Positions 1 to 9,330 of a stretch of 64,000 bases of DNA are shown here, piece by piece. The translations under genes and the position numbers were made by a program. The notes under the pieces are model-generated. The model saw only the letters and a list, made by a program, of their open reading frames with translations, was not told the origin of the DNA and did not search any database. The first letter of the stretch is position 1. Each line of letters opens with the position of its first letter. The stretch comes from Hyphodiscus hymeniophilus (taxonomy: Eukaryota; Ascomycota; Leotiomycetes; Helotiales; Hyphodiscaceae): contig VNKQ01000011.1 in assembly GCA_016508695.1 (NCBI GenBank), positions 1 to 64,000 of the forward strand, in the 5' to 3' direction.

Positions 1-42
1 CCCTAACCCTAACCCTAACCCTAACCCTAACCCTAACCCTAA
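1..42. repeat. Telomere, (CCCTAA)7
   Basis: Seven perfect tandem CCCTAA units occupy the first 42 bases and then stop abruptly at GAGACTAA. CCCTAA is the C-rich strand of the TTAGGG telomere repeat used by most filamentous fungi. Its orientation, C-rich strand reading inward from base 1, is that expected at the left end of a chromosome. The tract is short and is probably truncated by the assembly rather than full length. Confidence 0.97.
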
Positions 43-790
43 GAGACTAATTTATTTTATTTATTTTATTTATTTTATTATTATATTATATTATATTAAA
101 TTTATATATATAGCTATTAAGTACTACTAAGGCCCTTATATAAATTTACTTTAATTAAAATATAATTTTATTATATAATATATACTTTGAGTTTTTTGTT
201 CTTTAAAATACTCTAACTCTGAAATCGTAATATATAACTTTTTATTATTCTATAAGTTTATAAAGTATTATAGCCCTATAATATACTCTATAACCTAGGC
301 TTTTAAATTATTGAAGAATTATTAATTAAGGTTAAATTTAAACCAAAATATATTACTTTATACTTAAAACCTTTTATTTTAATTATTTTTTATTTTTTAT
401 TTAATTTATTAATACCTTATTATATAGTTTACTCTTTTAATACTACTAATAAGCCTTTTTATAATAAGTTCTTTTTAGTTTTATTATTATTTTAAATATT
501 TAACTCAGATATATACTCTAAACCCCCCCTTGCCTACCCTATACACAGGCCTCTTTCTTAAGGAACACCAAAATTCGACCAGATTCTTGAATACTTATTT
601 ATTAATTCAAATCTAAGTCTTTTGACTTACTTTTTTTACTCAATTATAGCGCTTAGCTAGCGCATTAATTTGTACTCTTAGGTTTAGCCCTAAGGCTTCT
701 AAAAAGAGTACTTCGACCAAGTCCCATTTTGAACCTCTATACGAGGTTCTCGTATTTGGGACCTACCCCCCTGTTAATTTGGGACCTACC

Positions 791-830
791 CAAGTCCCAC
801 GCAAAAGTTTGGTAGGAATAACTGTTAGGA
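791..830 (+). repeat. Dispersed direct repeat, copy 1 (second copy 1899-1937)
   Basis: A motif of about 40 bases beginning AGTCCCACGCAAAAGTTT recurs at 1899-1937 with only C-to-T or G-to-A type differences (TTTGGTAGGAATAACTGTTAGG versus TTTAGTAAG...). The less mutated copy here keeps more G and C. It lies beside another GC-richer duplicated phrase, GGGACCTACCC (around 759-790). These are remnants of a repeated element that decayed by transition mutations. Confidence 0.6.
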
Positions 831-1254
831 TTATACTTCTAATAATAAAGAAGTAAAAGAGAGTATTATATTCGCAAGATTCTCAAGTAATAAAATAAAT
901 TAACTAAGGCAAGTCTAGTCTAATAAAGAAGCTAGTAGTAATATAATCGAAGACTTTATAAATACTAAAGTAAGGTTAGTTTATAAAGTCTTAAGTTATA
1001 ACTTATAATTTTAAACCCAAATTTTATACTTTAAAAGTAATAGTCTTTTTATATTAATTATTACTTTCTATATTACTTAGATCTTATATATAAGATTAGA
1101 GTTTATTTTAATTACCCTTTATTTATTTTAGGCATTATATAGTAAATACTTACTTCTCTTTTTTTTACTTAGCCTCTTATAAAGTATTATAATATCTTTA
1201 TATTTTACTTGGCTCTATAGTTATAAACTATTCTATACTTATATATAAAGATAC

Positions 1255-2080
1255 AAGCCTATACTCTTATTATATTAGTACGATAAGGACGTATAGTAAA
1301 ATATATAAAATAAAAGATATATAGATAAAAAGCTTAATAAGCTTGCTTTATAAGCTTATATTCCTAATTAGGCCGTAGGATTATATAACTAGAATATATT
1401 ATAGGGCTTTATTATAAGATTATATAACTAGAATATATTATAGGGCTTTATTATAAGATTATATAACTAGAATATATTATAAGGCTCTATTATAAGATTA
1501 TATAACTAAAATATATCGTAAGGCTTTATTATAAGATTATATAACTAGAATATATTATAGGGCTCTATTATAAGATTATATAACTAGAATATATCGTAGG
1601 GCTCTATTATAAGGTTCTATTATAAAATCACGTAATACACTTTTAATATAACTTAGAGGGGAATATCCAAATCTATTTAAACCTTTCGCTATTACTTAAA
1701 GTATAAATCTAAACGTAATTTCCCCCCTTTAAGCTATATTATATAGTAAGTAGGGTTAGTAATAGTTTTATAAGGTCGATTCTATTACCGCCTTATAAAG
1801 ATTTTTATAGGGTTAATTCTACTACTGCCTTTTATATACAAATAGTTTATATGCTTACAATAACTAAACTCTAACCTAAGAACGACTATTCTATTACCTA
1901 AGTCCCACGCAAAAGTTTAGTAAGAATAACTATTAGGGTCGGTAGTAGTTTTATAGAGTCGATTCTATTACCGCCTTACAGAGATTTTCGTAGGGTTAAT
2001 TCTACTACCGCCTTTTGTATATAAATAGTTTATATGCCTATAATAGCCAAACTCTAACCTGAGAACGACTATTTTAGTTT
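1255..2080 (+). repeat. Subtelomeric block A (duplicated as block B, 2291-3108)
   Basis: Block A and block B share the same order of parts: a leader with AAGCTTAATAAGCTTGCTTT, a 39-bp minisatellite array, a stretch ending in TATAAATCTAAACGTAATTT, and a trailer with ATTCTACTACCGCC and AACTCTAACCTGAGAACGA. In block A the trailer occurs twice (about 1753-1896 and 1937-2075). In block B it occurs once (about 2972-3107). Differences are mostly transitions. The structure suggests tandem duplication of one subtelomeric unit followed by mutation. Confidence 0.8.
1378..1614 (+). repeat. 39-bp minisatellite, array 1 (about 6 units)
   Basis: The core TTATATAACTAGAATATATT recurs with an exact 39-base period at 1381, 1420, 1459, 1498, 1537 and 1576. 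Each unit ends in a GGGCTCTATTATAAGA-type phrase. Units differ by a few transitions, for example TTATAG versus TCGTAG and GGG versus AGG. The array is directly followed by a degenerate partial unit beginning AAGGTTCTATTATA. Confidence 0.93.
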
Positions 2081-2290
2081 TCTATTATAAATTATAACCG
2101 ATTCTCTATTATTAGGCCTTTTAATTAAGATATTACGAGACTTACTTTTTAAAAAATTAGACTTTAGAGAAACTACGTGTTTATAAGAGACTTAATTCTT
2201 TTTAATTTAGGTTTTTATATATTACTCGATAAAAGGGGTATAATTAGGGCTTAAGAAAGGATAAGAAAGAGAGTATATTTTCTAAACCTA

Positions 2291-3108
2291 AGCCGAATAC
2301 TAGCTATAGACTCTTATTATACTAGTATAATAAAGAAGTATAATAGAATATATAAAATAAAAGATACGTAAATAAAAAGCTTAATAAGCTTGCTTTGTAA
2401 GCTTATATTCCTTACTAGGCTATAAGATTATATAACTAGAATATATCGTAGGGCTCTATTATAAGATTATATAACTAGAATATATTATAGGGCTCTATTA
2501 TAAGATTATATAACTAGAATATATTATAAGGCTTTATCGTAAGATTATATAACTAGAATATATCGTAGGGCTTTATCGTAGGATTATATAACTAGAATAT
2601 ATTATAGGGCTTTATTATAGGATTATATAACTAAAATATATTATAAGGCTCTATTATAAGATTATATAACTAGAATATATTACAAGGCTTTATTATAGGA
2701 TTATATAACTAGAATATATTATAAGGCTTTATTATAGAATTATATAACTAGAATATATTATAGGGTCCTATTGTATAATTATATAACTAGAATATATTAT
2801 AAGCTCTTATAAGGTTCTATTATAGAATCACGTAATATACTTTTGATATAACTTAGAGGAAAATATTTAAATCTATTTAAATCTTTTACTATTACTTAAG
2901 GTATAAATCTAAACGTAATTTCTCCCCTTTAAGCTATATTATATAGTGAGAATAATAATATTTAAGTAGGTTTAGTAGTAGTTTTATAAGGTTAATTCTA
3001 TTACCGCCTTATAGAGATTTTCGTGGGGTTAATTCTACTATCGTCTTTTGTATACAAATAGTTTATATGCCTACGATAGCCAAACTCTAACCTGAGAACG
3101 ACTATTCT
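2291..3108 (+). repeat. Subtelomeric block B (copy of block A)
   Basis: This is the second copy of the block described at 1255-2080, again with leader, minisatellite array and trailer in the same order and orientation. It has an expanded array of about ten units against six. Its right edge, after AACCTGAGAACGACTATT, coincides with the end of the AT-rich subtelomere, so it is the innermost repeat of the chromosome end. Confidence 0.8.
2425..2813 (+). repeat. 39-bp minisatellite, array 2 (about 10 units)
   Basis: This is the same 39-base unit as array 1. The core is at 2428, 2467, 2506, 2545, 2584, 2623, 2662, 2701, 2740 and 2779. Strict 39-base spacing across ten units means unequal exchange or slippage changed copy number without indels inside units. 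Several units carry CG where others carry TA, again a both-strand transition pattern. Confidence 0.93.
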
Positions 3109-3290
3109 AGTATACAATAATTTATTCTTTGATTTTCTTGTCACGTGCTTTGGTTCGCATTGAAAAACCTACCAAGAATTTTTCATTAAGGATCTTATTT
3201 CAACTACATCCAGCCACGCCCATTCTCTCGATTACCAACACCTGCTTACGAACTCACACTCGCCTCCCAGCTCCTTAAGCAAGCAAGGAA

Positions 3291-3557
3291 ATGAAATCTC
3301 AAGAAGCAGCCTTCAAAGCTGCGCGCAAGCCCCAAAGAAAAGTCAAAGCTGAACGAGTAGAGAAAGGTGGAGCGACACCAAAAAAGGCCAACAAAAACGC
3401 GTCACGAAATGAGCGAAGGAAAGCTGCTAGAAAGACAGCTGCGCTGATGAAGGCTTCTGGCACTGGGAAGGCGAAGAACGTTGCACACGAGAAGGACGAC
3501 GAGGGTGGTGAGAGTATGGAGATGAGTGAGGATGGGGGATTGAAGGTCTCTGAATGA
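3291..3557 (+). CDS. Small very basic hypothetical protein (88 aa)
   Basis: This is the first open frame inside the AT-rich subtelomere. It is intronless and starts with ATG in the context AGGAAATGA. The first 60 residues are extremely rich in Lys, Arg and Ala (KAARKPQRKVKAER, NERRKAARKTAALMKAS), and the last 25 are acidic (EKDDEGGESMEMSEDGG). This basic-then-acidic layout resembles small nucleic-acid-binding or nucleolar proteins, but no domain is recognised. A longer frame on the opposite strand overlaps it and looks like its shadow. It could be a real short gene or the tail of a decayed one. Confidence 0.45.
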   Translation: MKSQEAAFKAARKPQRKVKAERVEKGGATPKKANKNASRNERRKAARKTAALMKASGTGKAKNVAHEKDDEGGESMEMSEDGGLKVSE

Positions 3558-4374
3558 AGTTTGGTTGAAAAAGAAATCGCGAGTGGTTGACAGTCATGTT
3601 GTTGTGGGGAAATGGATCCTGAGAGCTGTAAGTAAATTGTTCTGTTCGAGTCATGTGGATTATATACTAATTCATCATTGCTGAAGGAGTGTGGTGCGAG
3701 AAGGGCTACTGTGGTATTGTCATCATTTGAGCTGGAAGTACTTCTACGTGTGGGGATGACTGCACGTGTGAGAGTTCTAAGCTCGGACATTCGTAATGAA
3801 GAGAAACCTTAGCAATCAAAGCTGCCCTAATCGCCGGCCTTGGGAAATCATGTATTCTTCATATGGGTTCTTGATTTCAAGTGCCTCGATGCTCATGACT
3901 GCCCAACCCGTTCTATTCCTAAGCTGAAACGCAGTCCTCTGGAGTTCAGAAGCAGAAGGAGAGACAAGTTTTGACTAGATCTGCGTTTTGCTTGCAAAGT
4001 AAATAAGGAGGACTTATAACTGTAACTCGTAATTCGTCATTTGTCACCTTCTGAACCTTCTGAACTTTACCCGGCTTTGTGAACTCCAGTATTCAATGTC
4101 TAGATTGTGAACTATAATAGCAGTTGACCATTCCGAGTCTTTTATCCACCTACCATTCCTTTGGTCAATATCGCTGTATTTTCTAGAGGCAATGAGCGGA
4201 GGAGTTCTGAGCAATTTTATAAAACACGGATTATTATAATTTGAACTTCTTTATAAGAAGCTAAGAAGCAACTTTTGAGAACATATCTTGACGCTGTACA
4301 TTTAGAATCAGATAGTAGATCGGACGTATCCTAAATATCTCTCAAAGAATGTAGTAGTGAAGAGACTTTGATGT
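3558..4374. other. Gene-free spacer
   Basis: About 0.8 kb between the small basic ORF and the 3' end of the minus-strand permease. Composition is ordinary and slightly AT-rich. I see no convincing frame, RNA gene or repeat. Confidence 0.5.
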
Positions 4375-6262
4375 CTAATACATATATCTAAACTTCTCGC
4401 TTTTGAACCCGTCTGTAAGATCAGCTGTGCTAACGTCCTCTGCTCTTAGCTTTACTCCTTGCTCCCTGTCCTTCTTTGCATTGAACCATCTCATGTACAA
4501 GTGCATTGACGTAACCAAGACGATGGCGAAACCTCCAAATGCAGCTGAGATAGCTAGAGCTGGAATGTAATTTGGAGCATCCTGGGGGCGAAAGATGTTG
4601 CTTGATATCAGACCAGAGAGCGTTGCAACTGCCTCGATGATAGATGTGATAATGGCTCGTTTACCTTCGTCTGGGGTGTTGTTGTTATACCAAGTCGCAA
4701 GGAGGGGAGACGGGACCGAGCATCCTGCACATAGCAGAAAGCAGGCGAAGTAAGCCACTCCTTTGTTCGTCACGACATCGACACTGGCGAGGATAATAAA
4801 TCCGATCATAGTGCAACTCAAGCCTGCGACGATGTGCAAAGCTCGATTTCTGAAATAATCCGAGGAATTTGCGACGATCACCAGCGACACAGCACCCACA
4901 ACATTTGGCGCGACCGTCAGCAGGTTCGTTTTCACGGTTCCGTAGCCTAGGCGCTGGACGATTTGCACCAGGAAGGTACTGACACTAAACAGAGGGACTC
5001 CATTGGAGATTCCCACCATCATATATGCGAAGAAAAACTTGTCTTCAGTGCAAATTTTGATAGCATCCTTGAATACGAACTTCGAATCAACAACAGAAGA
5101 TGAATCTCGAGCCATTCGAGTGTAAGCGACTTCTTTCTCCTCTGGAGTTAAGAACTTGGCGCGGGCAGCTGAGTGTGGGAGAACGATACTAGTAAAGTGT
5201 TAGTTAGATTCAGTTGCAAAAGGCCGGTACATACATGGCAACCACTCCTGACAGGATAGTAACGGCGCCTTCAATCAGGAACAAATATTGCCAGCCGTGA
5301 ATATCGCCTTTAATTTGGAAGCACTGTACAGAGTATAAGTATATGTAGTTAGGCTTGGGGAAGAAGTCATAAGTACCCCATAGGCGATGAGTCCAGTGAA
5401 ACCGTTGGCGATGGCGCCCGCAGCAAAGAAAGCTCCTAGTCGACCTGCCAACTCTGTTCTTTTGTAGAACAAAGTCAAATAGAAGATTACAGCCGGGTAG
5501 AACCCACTGCGATAGATTAATCCGTATTCATAGTTTGCCTGCATATTGCGATATAGATGGTCTTACGATTCAAAAACTCCGAGGAACCATCGAGTCGTCA
5601 TGATTCCTCCCCAGTTTTTAGTTGCGGCACCGAACATCAAGAACGAGCCGAAACCTGTAGCATATTAATATCGTATTTCGAGTCTGCAGAAGTGACAGAG
5701 ATGGGGTAATATACCGAATATTGCAATAGGGAGAACTAAGGCGGCACCGTATTTCTTGGTCAAGATGTTCATCGGGGGCCCGAATAATACAATTGGTATG
5801 TACCAGATTGATAGAAGAATGTTGTACTAAAACTTATTAGCGATGGGCAATAAATGAGTGTGAATGTGGGAGTATTCACCTGATTCCCTTTCATGTGCAG
5901 GTCACCCTCGATATCTGCGGTATATTGAGTATGATATCCGGTCAAGTCAGAGCAGATTTGGAAGGGAAGTCATACTGTCTGATTTGGCATTACCAAGGTT
6001 AGACAAGTCCATGGACCTATTAGCACAATCAGTAACGACGCAATTCATCGTCCGAGTTGAGTTACACTTACGAGCAGAGATACATGAAAGTCAGCAAGGG
6101 GAGAATTCGAAGATCGAATTTTCGCAAGATTCTCTTCTCGATCTCTCTATCAACAGAAACAGCCAAGTTGGCCGTTTCAATTGTGCTCTGCTTCTCATCG
6201 TCTGAGATGCCTGCTGGCCCTACATCCGTTGTTGGAGATTTTTTGAGTTCGTAGTCTGTCAT
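4375..6262 (-). CDS. MFS permease, Dal5/allantoate (anion:cation symporter) family
   Basis: The spliced product is 499 aa from eight exons on the minus strand: 6262-6072, 6016-5976, 5914-5880, 5826-5715, 5654-5567, 5506-5377, 5323-5235 and 5188-4375. All joins are in frame with GT-AG borders. The predicted order is a short acidic-basic cytosolic head (MTDYELKK), then MYLCSSMDLSNLGNAKS, the first-helix region typical of this family, then about twelve membrane segments. The linker LTPEEKEVAYTRMARD sits between the two six-helix halves. Members import allantoate, nicotinate, vitamins or small peptides; the substrate cannot be read from sequence. The tiny second and third exons make automatic prediction error-prone. 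Start chosen at MTDYE because the upstream in-frame stretch is not family-like. Confidence 0.88.
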
Positions 6263-8017
6263 TTCGATGAATTTCTTTTCAAGGCAGCATACGAGATGGG
6301 TTGAGAGCGAGTAAACCTCGAAGGAACACACTCGTAGTATTTATAAGTATGTTACAGCACTAACGCTCTAGACTGTTATCTAGTTGCGAAAGTTCTAGAC
6401 TTATGAAGGAGGCCACGATAACGAGATTATAGAAATACAACTACAGTTCTGCTCAGGTATTGCCCATGCCTACGGCCATTGACTCGCCTATGATATACAA
6501 GCTTTACAAGCGGGGCAGGGGCTGCCCAATGCATAAATTGAAGATCGTAACTCTTTTGATCCGTTATCAGCAAATTATCCCACCTTTGAATAACTTGATC
6601 ATAGATATGCTTCCACTTTTGTGAGAGGTTATTCCAAATATAAGAGCCGGGTAAACTAATTATTCACTTACCTTGGATCTCGTGCGCCTTCTCCAGGGCA
6701 TCTCTAAAGAAATCATACTGTGCTATACAAAGAAAATTACTAGAAGCCAAAAGTAACACGATATTATTGTTATAATGTAGAAGTCGAAAGTAGATGTCTT
6801 TGGCGAGTTACTAGAACGCGGCGGGCTCGTAGCTCAACGGATAAATCCGACGCCGTGCTACGTTATCTCGGGAACCCGGCCATGGCTTCATAAAACGGAG
6901 GTTGAAGTCCACCCCAGATTTTTCCTACATTTGAGCGACGGAGGTTAAACTCCGCCCCACGTTTTCCCTCTAGTTAAGGAACGCGAGATAAGGCTGTCGT
7001 TAATGCCAATAATGAGGGACTACTACACTTAGATACTGCCTTCAAGTTCCTCCACGATAACCTCTCAATGAAAGCAGAAAATAAACCGCCAAGCCTAGAA
7101 CAGGCAAGAAGGACCATACATCTGAAGAAGACATGGTCAAACCAGTTTTTTGAACCATGGAACAACCTCTCTGAACATGCTGTAATGAATTGGAATGATC
7201 ATGTCTTGGTCATTGCGAATTTCTAAACCTCAATTCCGTTTTGAATGCCATAATAACCCGTGTTGCTGCCCGCTTGTCCACGATAGTCAGGTAATGCCAA
7301 TGACTTGCGTTGACATTCAAATCTTCTAGGACTCACTAAGGCGACGCCTATTCATAAAGCTCCCGGAGTCCTGGATTTCGACCAACATCAAAGGAGATCC
7401 CCTCGCACACGATGCCATCATAAGGGAGTAAAAGGAAAGTCTGGTCGCTCAAGCGGAGTTGGATGTGGATACACACAATACGAAAAACTCAAGGGACCTC
7501 TCGCAATAAGATACAGTACGTTCTTCGAAACGGACTCAAAGTGGGATTCCTCCGCAATCCGTAGCCGAACAATCTGAAGAATTGTCTTCTTTGATTCCGA
7601 TTCTAATGACGAGTCCCCAACCCGTCGAAGCTGAAGCCAAAGCATAAATAGGGATTGGAGCAAAGCGGTCCGTCAAACCAAATACTGCAAACCCCCTCAA
7701 CGAAGCCGAAGCAAGCCAGCAAGTCGCAAGAGTGTTGTGGTCACTTCAGAGTGAAGCAAGTCATTTCTAAGACGCGCACCGCCAGACTCCCATCCGTCCT
7801 CGAACATGGCTCTCCCCTATTGCGCCGTCGTTCATTTTCAAGACGTCGAGCCTCCCTTAGGCCCAACTCCCGAGGTAGCAACACGCATCCACAACCTGCA
7901 GAAGAGCATTGGGCATACCACGCCAAGTGGTGTAGACGTGAATGATGTGTTCTATTTGCATGAGTAGAGTGCAGTGGATGGGGAGGATACATTGCCTTGA
8001 TGATTGAGCAGAAAGAG
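6263..8017. other. Gene-free region with a tRNA-like Pol III box pair
   Basis: About 1.75 kb upstream of the permease without a supportable gene. At 6830-6840 TAGCTCAACGG matches a tRNA A-box, and at 6900-6910 GGTTGAAGTCC is close to a B-box. The intervening sequence does not fold as a normal tRNA. A short phrase, CGGAGGTT(A/G)AA(A/G)TCC plus CCCCA, repeats at about 6896-6915 and 6940-6960. The region may hold a decayed tRNA-derived element. Short frames around 7418-7945 have no recognisable content. Confidence 0.35.
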
Positions 8018-9330
8018 TTACTCTTCTTGGCCATATCGGAGGACTGCTCTATGTCGTGTGTAAACAGAAATGACCAACGAGTATTGAAAAACTCGGTCCA
8101 AGGAAGGACACAATGTGAAGTTGAAAATAGCGGCTGTGGCATTGAGTATCCATTGTGCAGCCATAATAATCCAATCAAGGGGCGATGTCTTTGAAAGATC
8201 GGGATTGAAGCAAATTTTCTTCCTGTCGCTCAAAGCGTTTTTCAGCCGGTCTCTGGTCGAGGAGATAGCAACTCGGACTTCGATCTTATACTTTTTCAAG
8301 CTCTTCTCCGAATCACATACCAGGGACATGAGAGAATTGTAGTCTAAGAGAAGGTCCTGGCGTAGAGGCATTCGAGAGACTTTAATGATGGACATCGCCT
8401 CCCCGATACTGTCGTTCGTAACGTAGAGGATCTGTTCGGAAATATATGCGTTGAAAGACGTGTTGTGAATTTGAAGGAACTTCTCGAGAAGAGCAGGTTT
8501 TGGATCTGATAGCTGAACGTAATCATGAGCAAGCTGCTCAAAAGGTGGTATTGTAGCGACCCACTCGGAGACTGCTGAATGTTGGATTGAATTGACAGTA
8601 TATCCTCCGAATTTAGGAACGCTTTGAATGCGGCCGACAACAGGATCCTTAACACTGGTCATATCCCAGCAGAGGCAAATGATATGAGAACTACTACGAG
8701 ACTGACCCAAATAATACTTCCAACAGTCCATCGCGGTATTGCAAAAAGTTTGGATGACCATACAATGTTCGTAGCTTTGAGGCCGGGGTTGCACCAGAAT
8801 GAAACATATCTACCTCCATCGCACAGCGTTGCAGGATTGAAATTGTCGACTTCCATAATGGCAGACAGAAGTCGATTTCGCACAGTCGAAACTTAGGTTA
8901 AACTATTCTCATCTGGGCCAGAGCATCACCTAAAGCGTGGACCTCATTTGGAATTCCTTCTGTAAATCATCCCACACCTTGCGCTTCAAGTGTTTTCCGC
9001 ACAGATTGTTGGTGGTATGACGCTCCACAAATCTGGCTTGCAGCCAGAGTGACAGATGAAGAGATCTCATGACCGAATTTGACTCCTTTGACTGTTCGTG
9101 GAGAGTTTTCTCGACGTGGGAAACAGGGAAAGGATCCTTTTCATCAAGATCTTCGAAACTATCCAGAGCTTGGCGCCGCGCCTTCTCGTACTTTGTGATG
9201 CTGGCTTGCATATTGTCGGGGAATTCGATAAAGATAGCCAGACATGCGGGAGGGAGACGAGGAGAGGAAGTCATGGAGGAGGAAGATGCCGTGTCGTCAA
9301 ATTGCCGCTGACGCTCAAAGGCAGAGGATC
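8018..9330 (-). pseudogene. Probably decayed hypothetical gene
   Basis: Several coding-looking minus-strand segments follow each other without a clean joint. The first (about 9330-8930) reads PAPPRSSAFERQRQFDDTAS, then a region rich in charged residues and WDDLQKEFQMRSTL. It is preceded in frame by TAG at about position 9345 and ended by TAG at 8930. The next (about 8895-8659) contains a hydrophobic stretch, TVGSIIWVSLVVVLISFA. The last (from about 8794) is in another frame and continues for about 250 codons to 8018 without an ATG near its start. Introns that join these in frame were not found; a 38-base candidate leaves the TAG in the exon. It may be a pseudogene or a multi-exon gene I could not resolve. 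The product is unknown. Confidence 0.35.

Larger units (their letters stand above)
43..3110. other. AT-rich, RIP-like subtelomeric repeat region without genes
   Basis: This stretch is overwhelmingly A+T with TA-rich words everywhere, and it has no open frame worth calling on either strand. It contains two minisatellite arrays and a duplicated block, listed separately. Sister repeat copies differ mainly by CG versus TA and C versus T (for example ATATTATAG versus ATATCGTAG). That is the expected trace of repeat-induced cytosine mutation on both strands. Composition changes sharply near 3110-3125 to ordinary sequence. A transposon origin is possible, but no recognisable transposase or polymerase frame survives. 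I see no RecQ-type telomere-linked helicase in it. Confidence 0.85.

Noticed and set aside
43..3110. A telomere-linked RecQ helicase or intact transposon in the subtelomere
   Set aside because: No frame longer than about 60 codons with protein-like content occurs in this AT-rich region.
6821..6900. A functional tRNA gene
   Set aside because: An A-box-like word is present, but the acceptor stem, anticodon arm and T-arm do not pair as needed; kept only as a possible decayed element.
7741..8178. 145-codon minus-strand frame overlapping the decayed locus
   Set aside because: No domain, poor composition, and it overlaps a better frame; likely a shadow.
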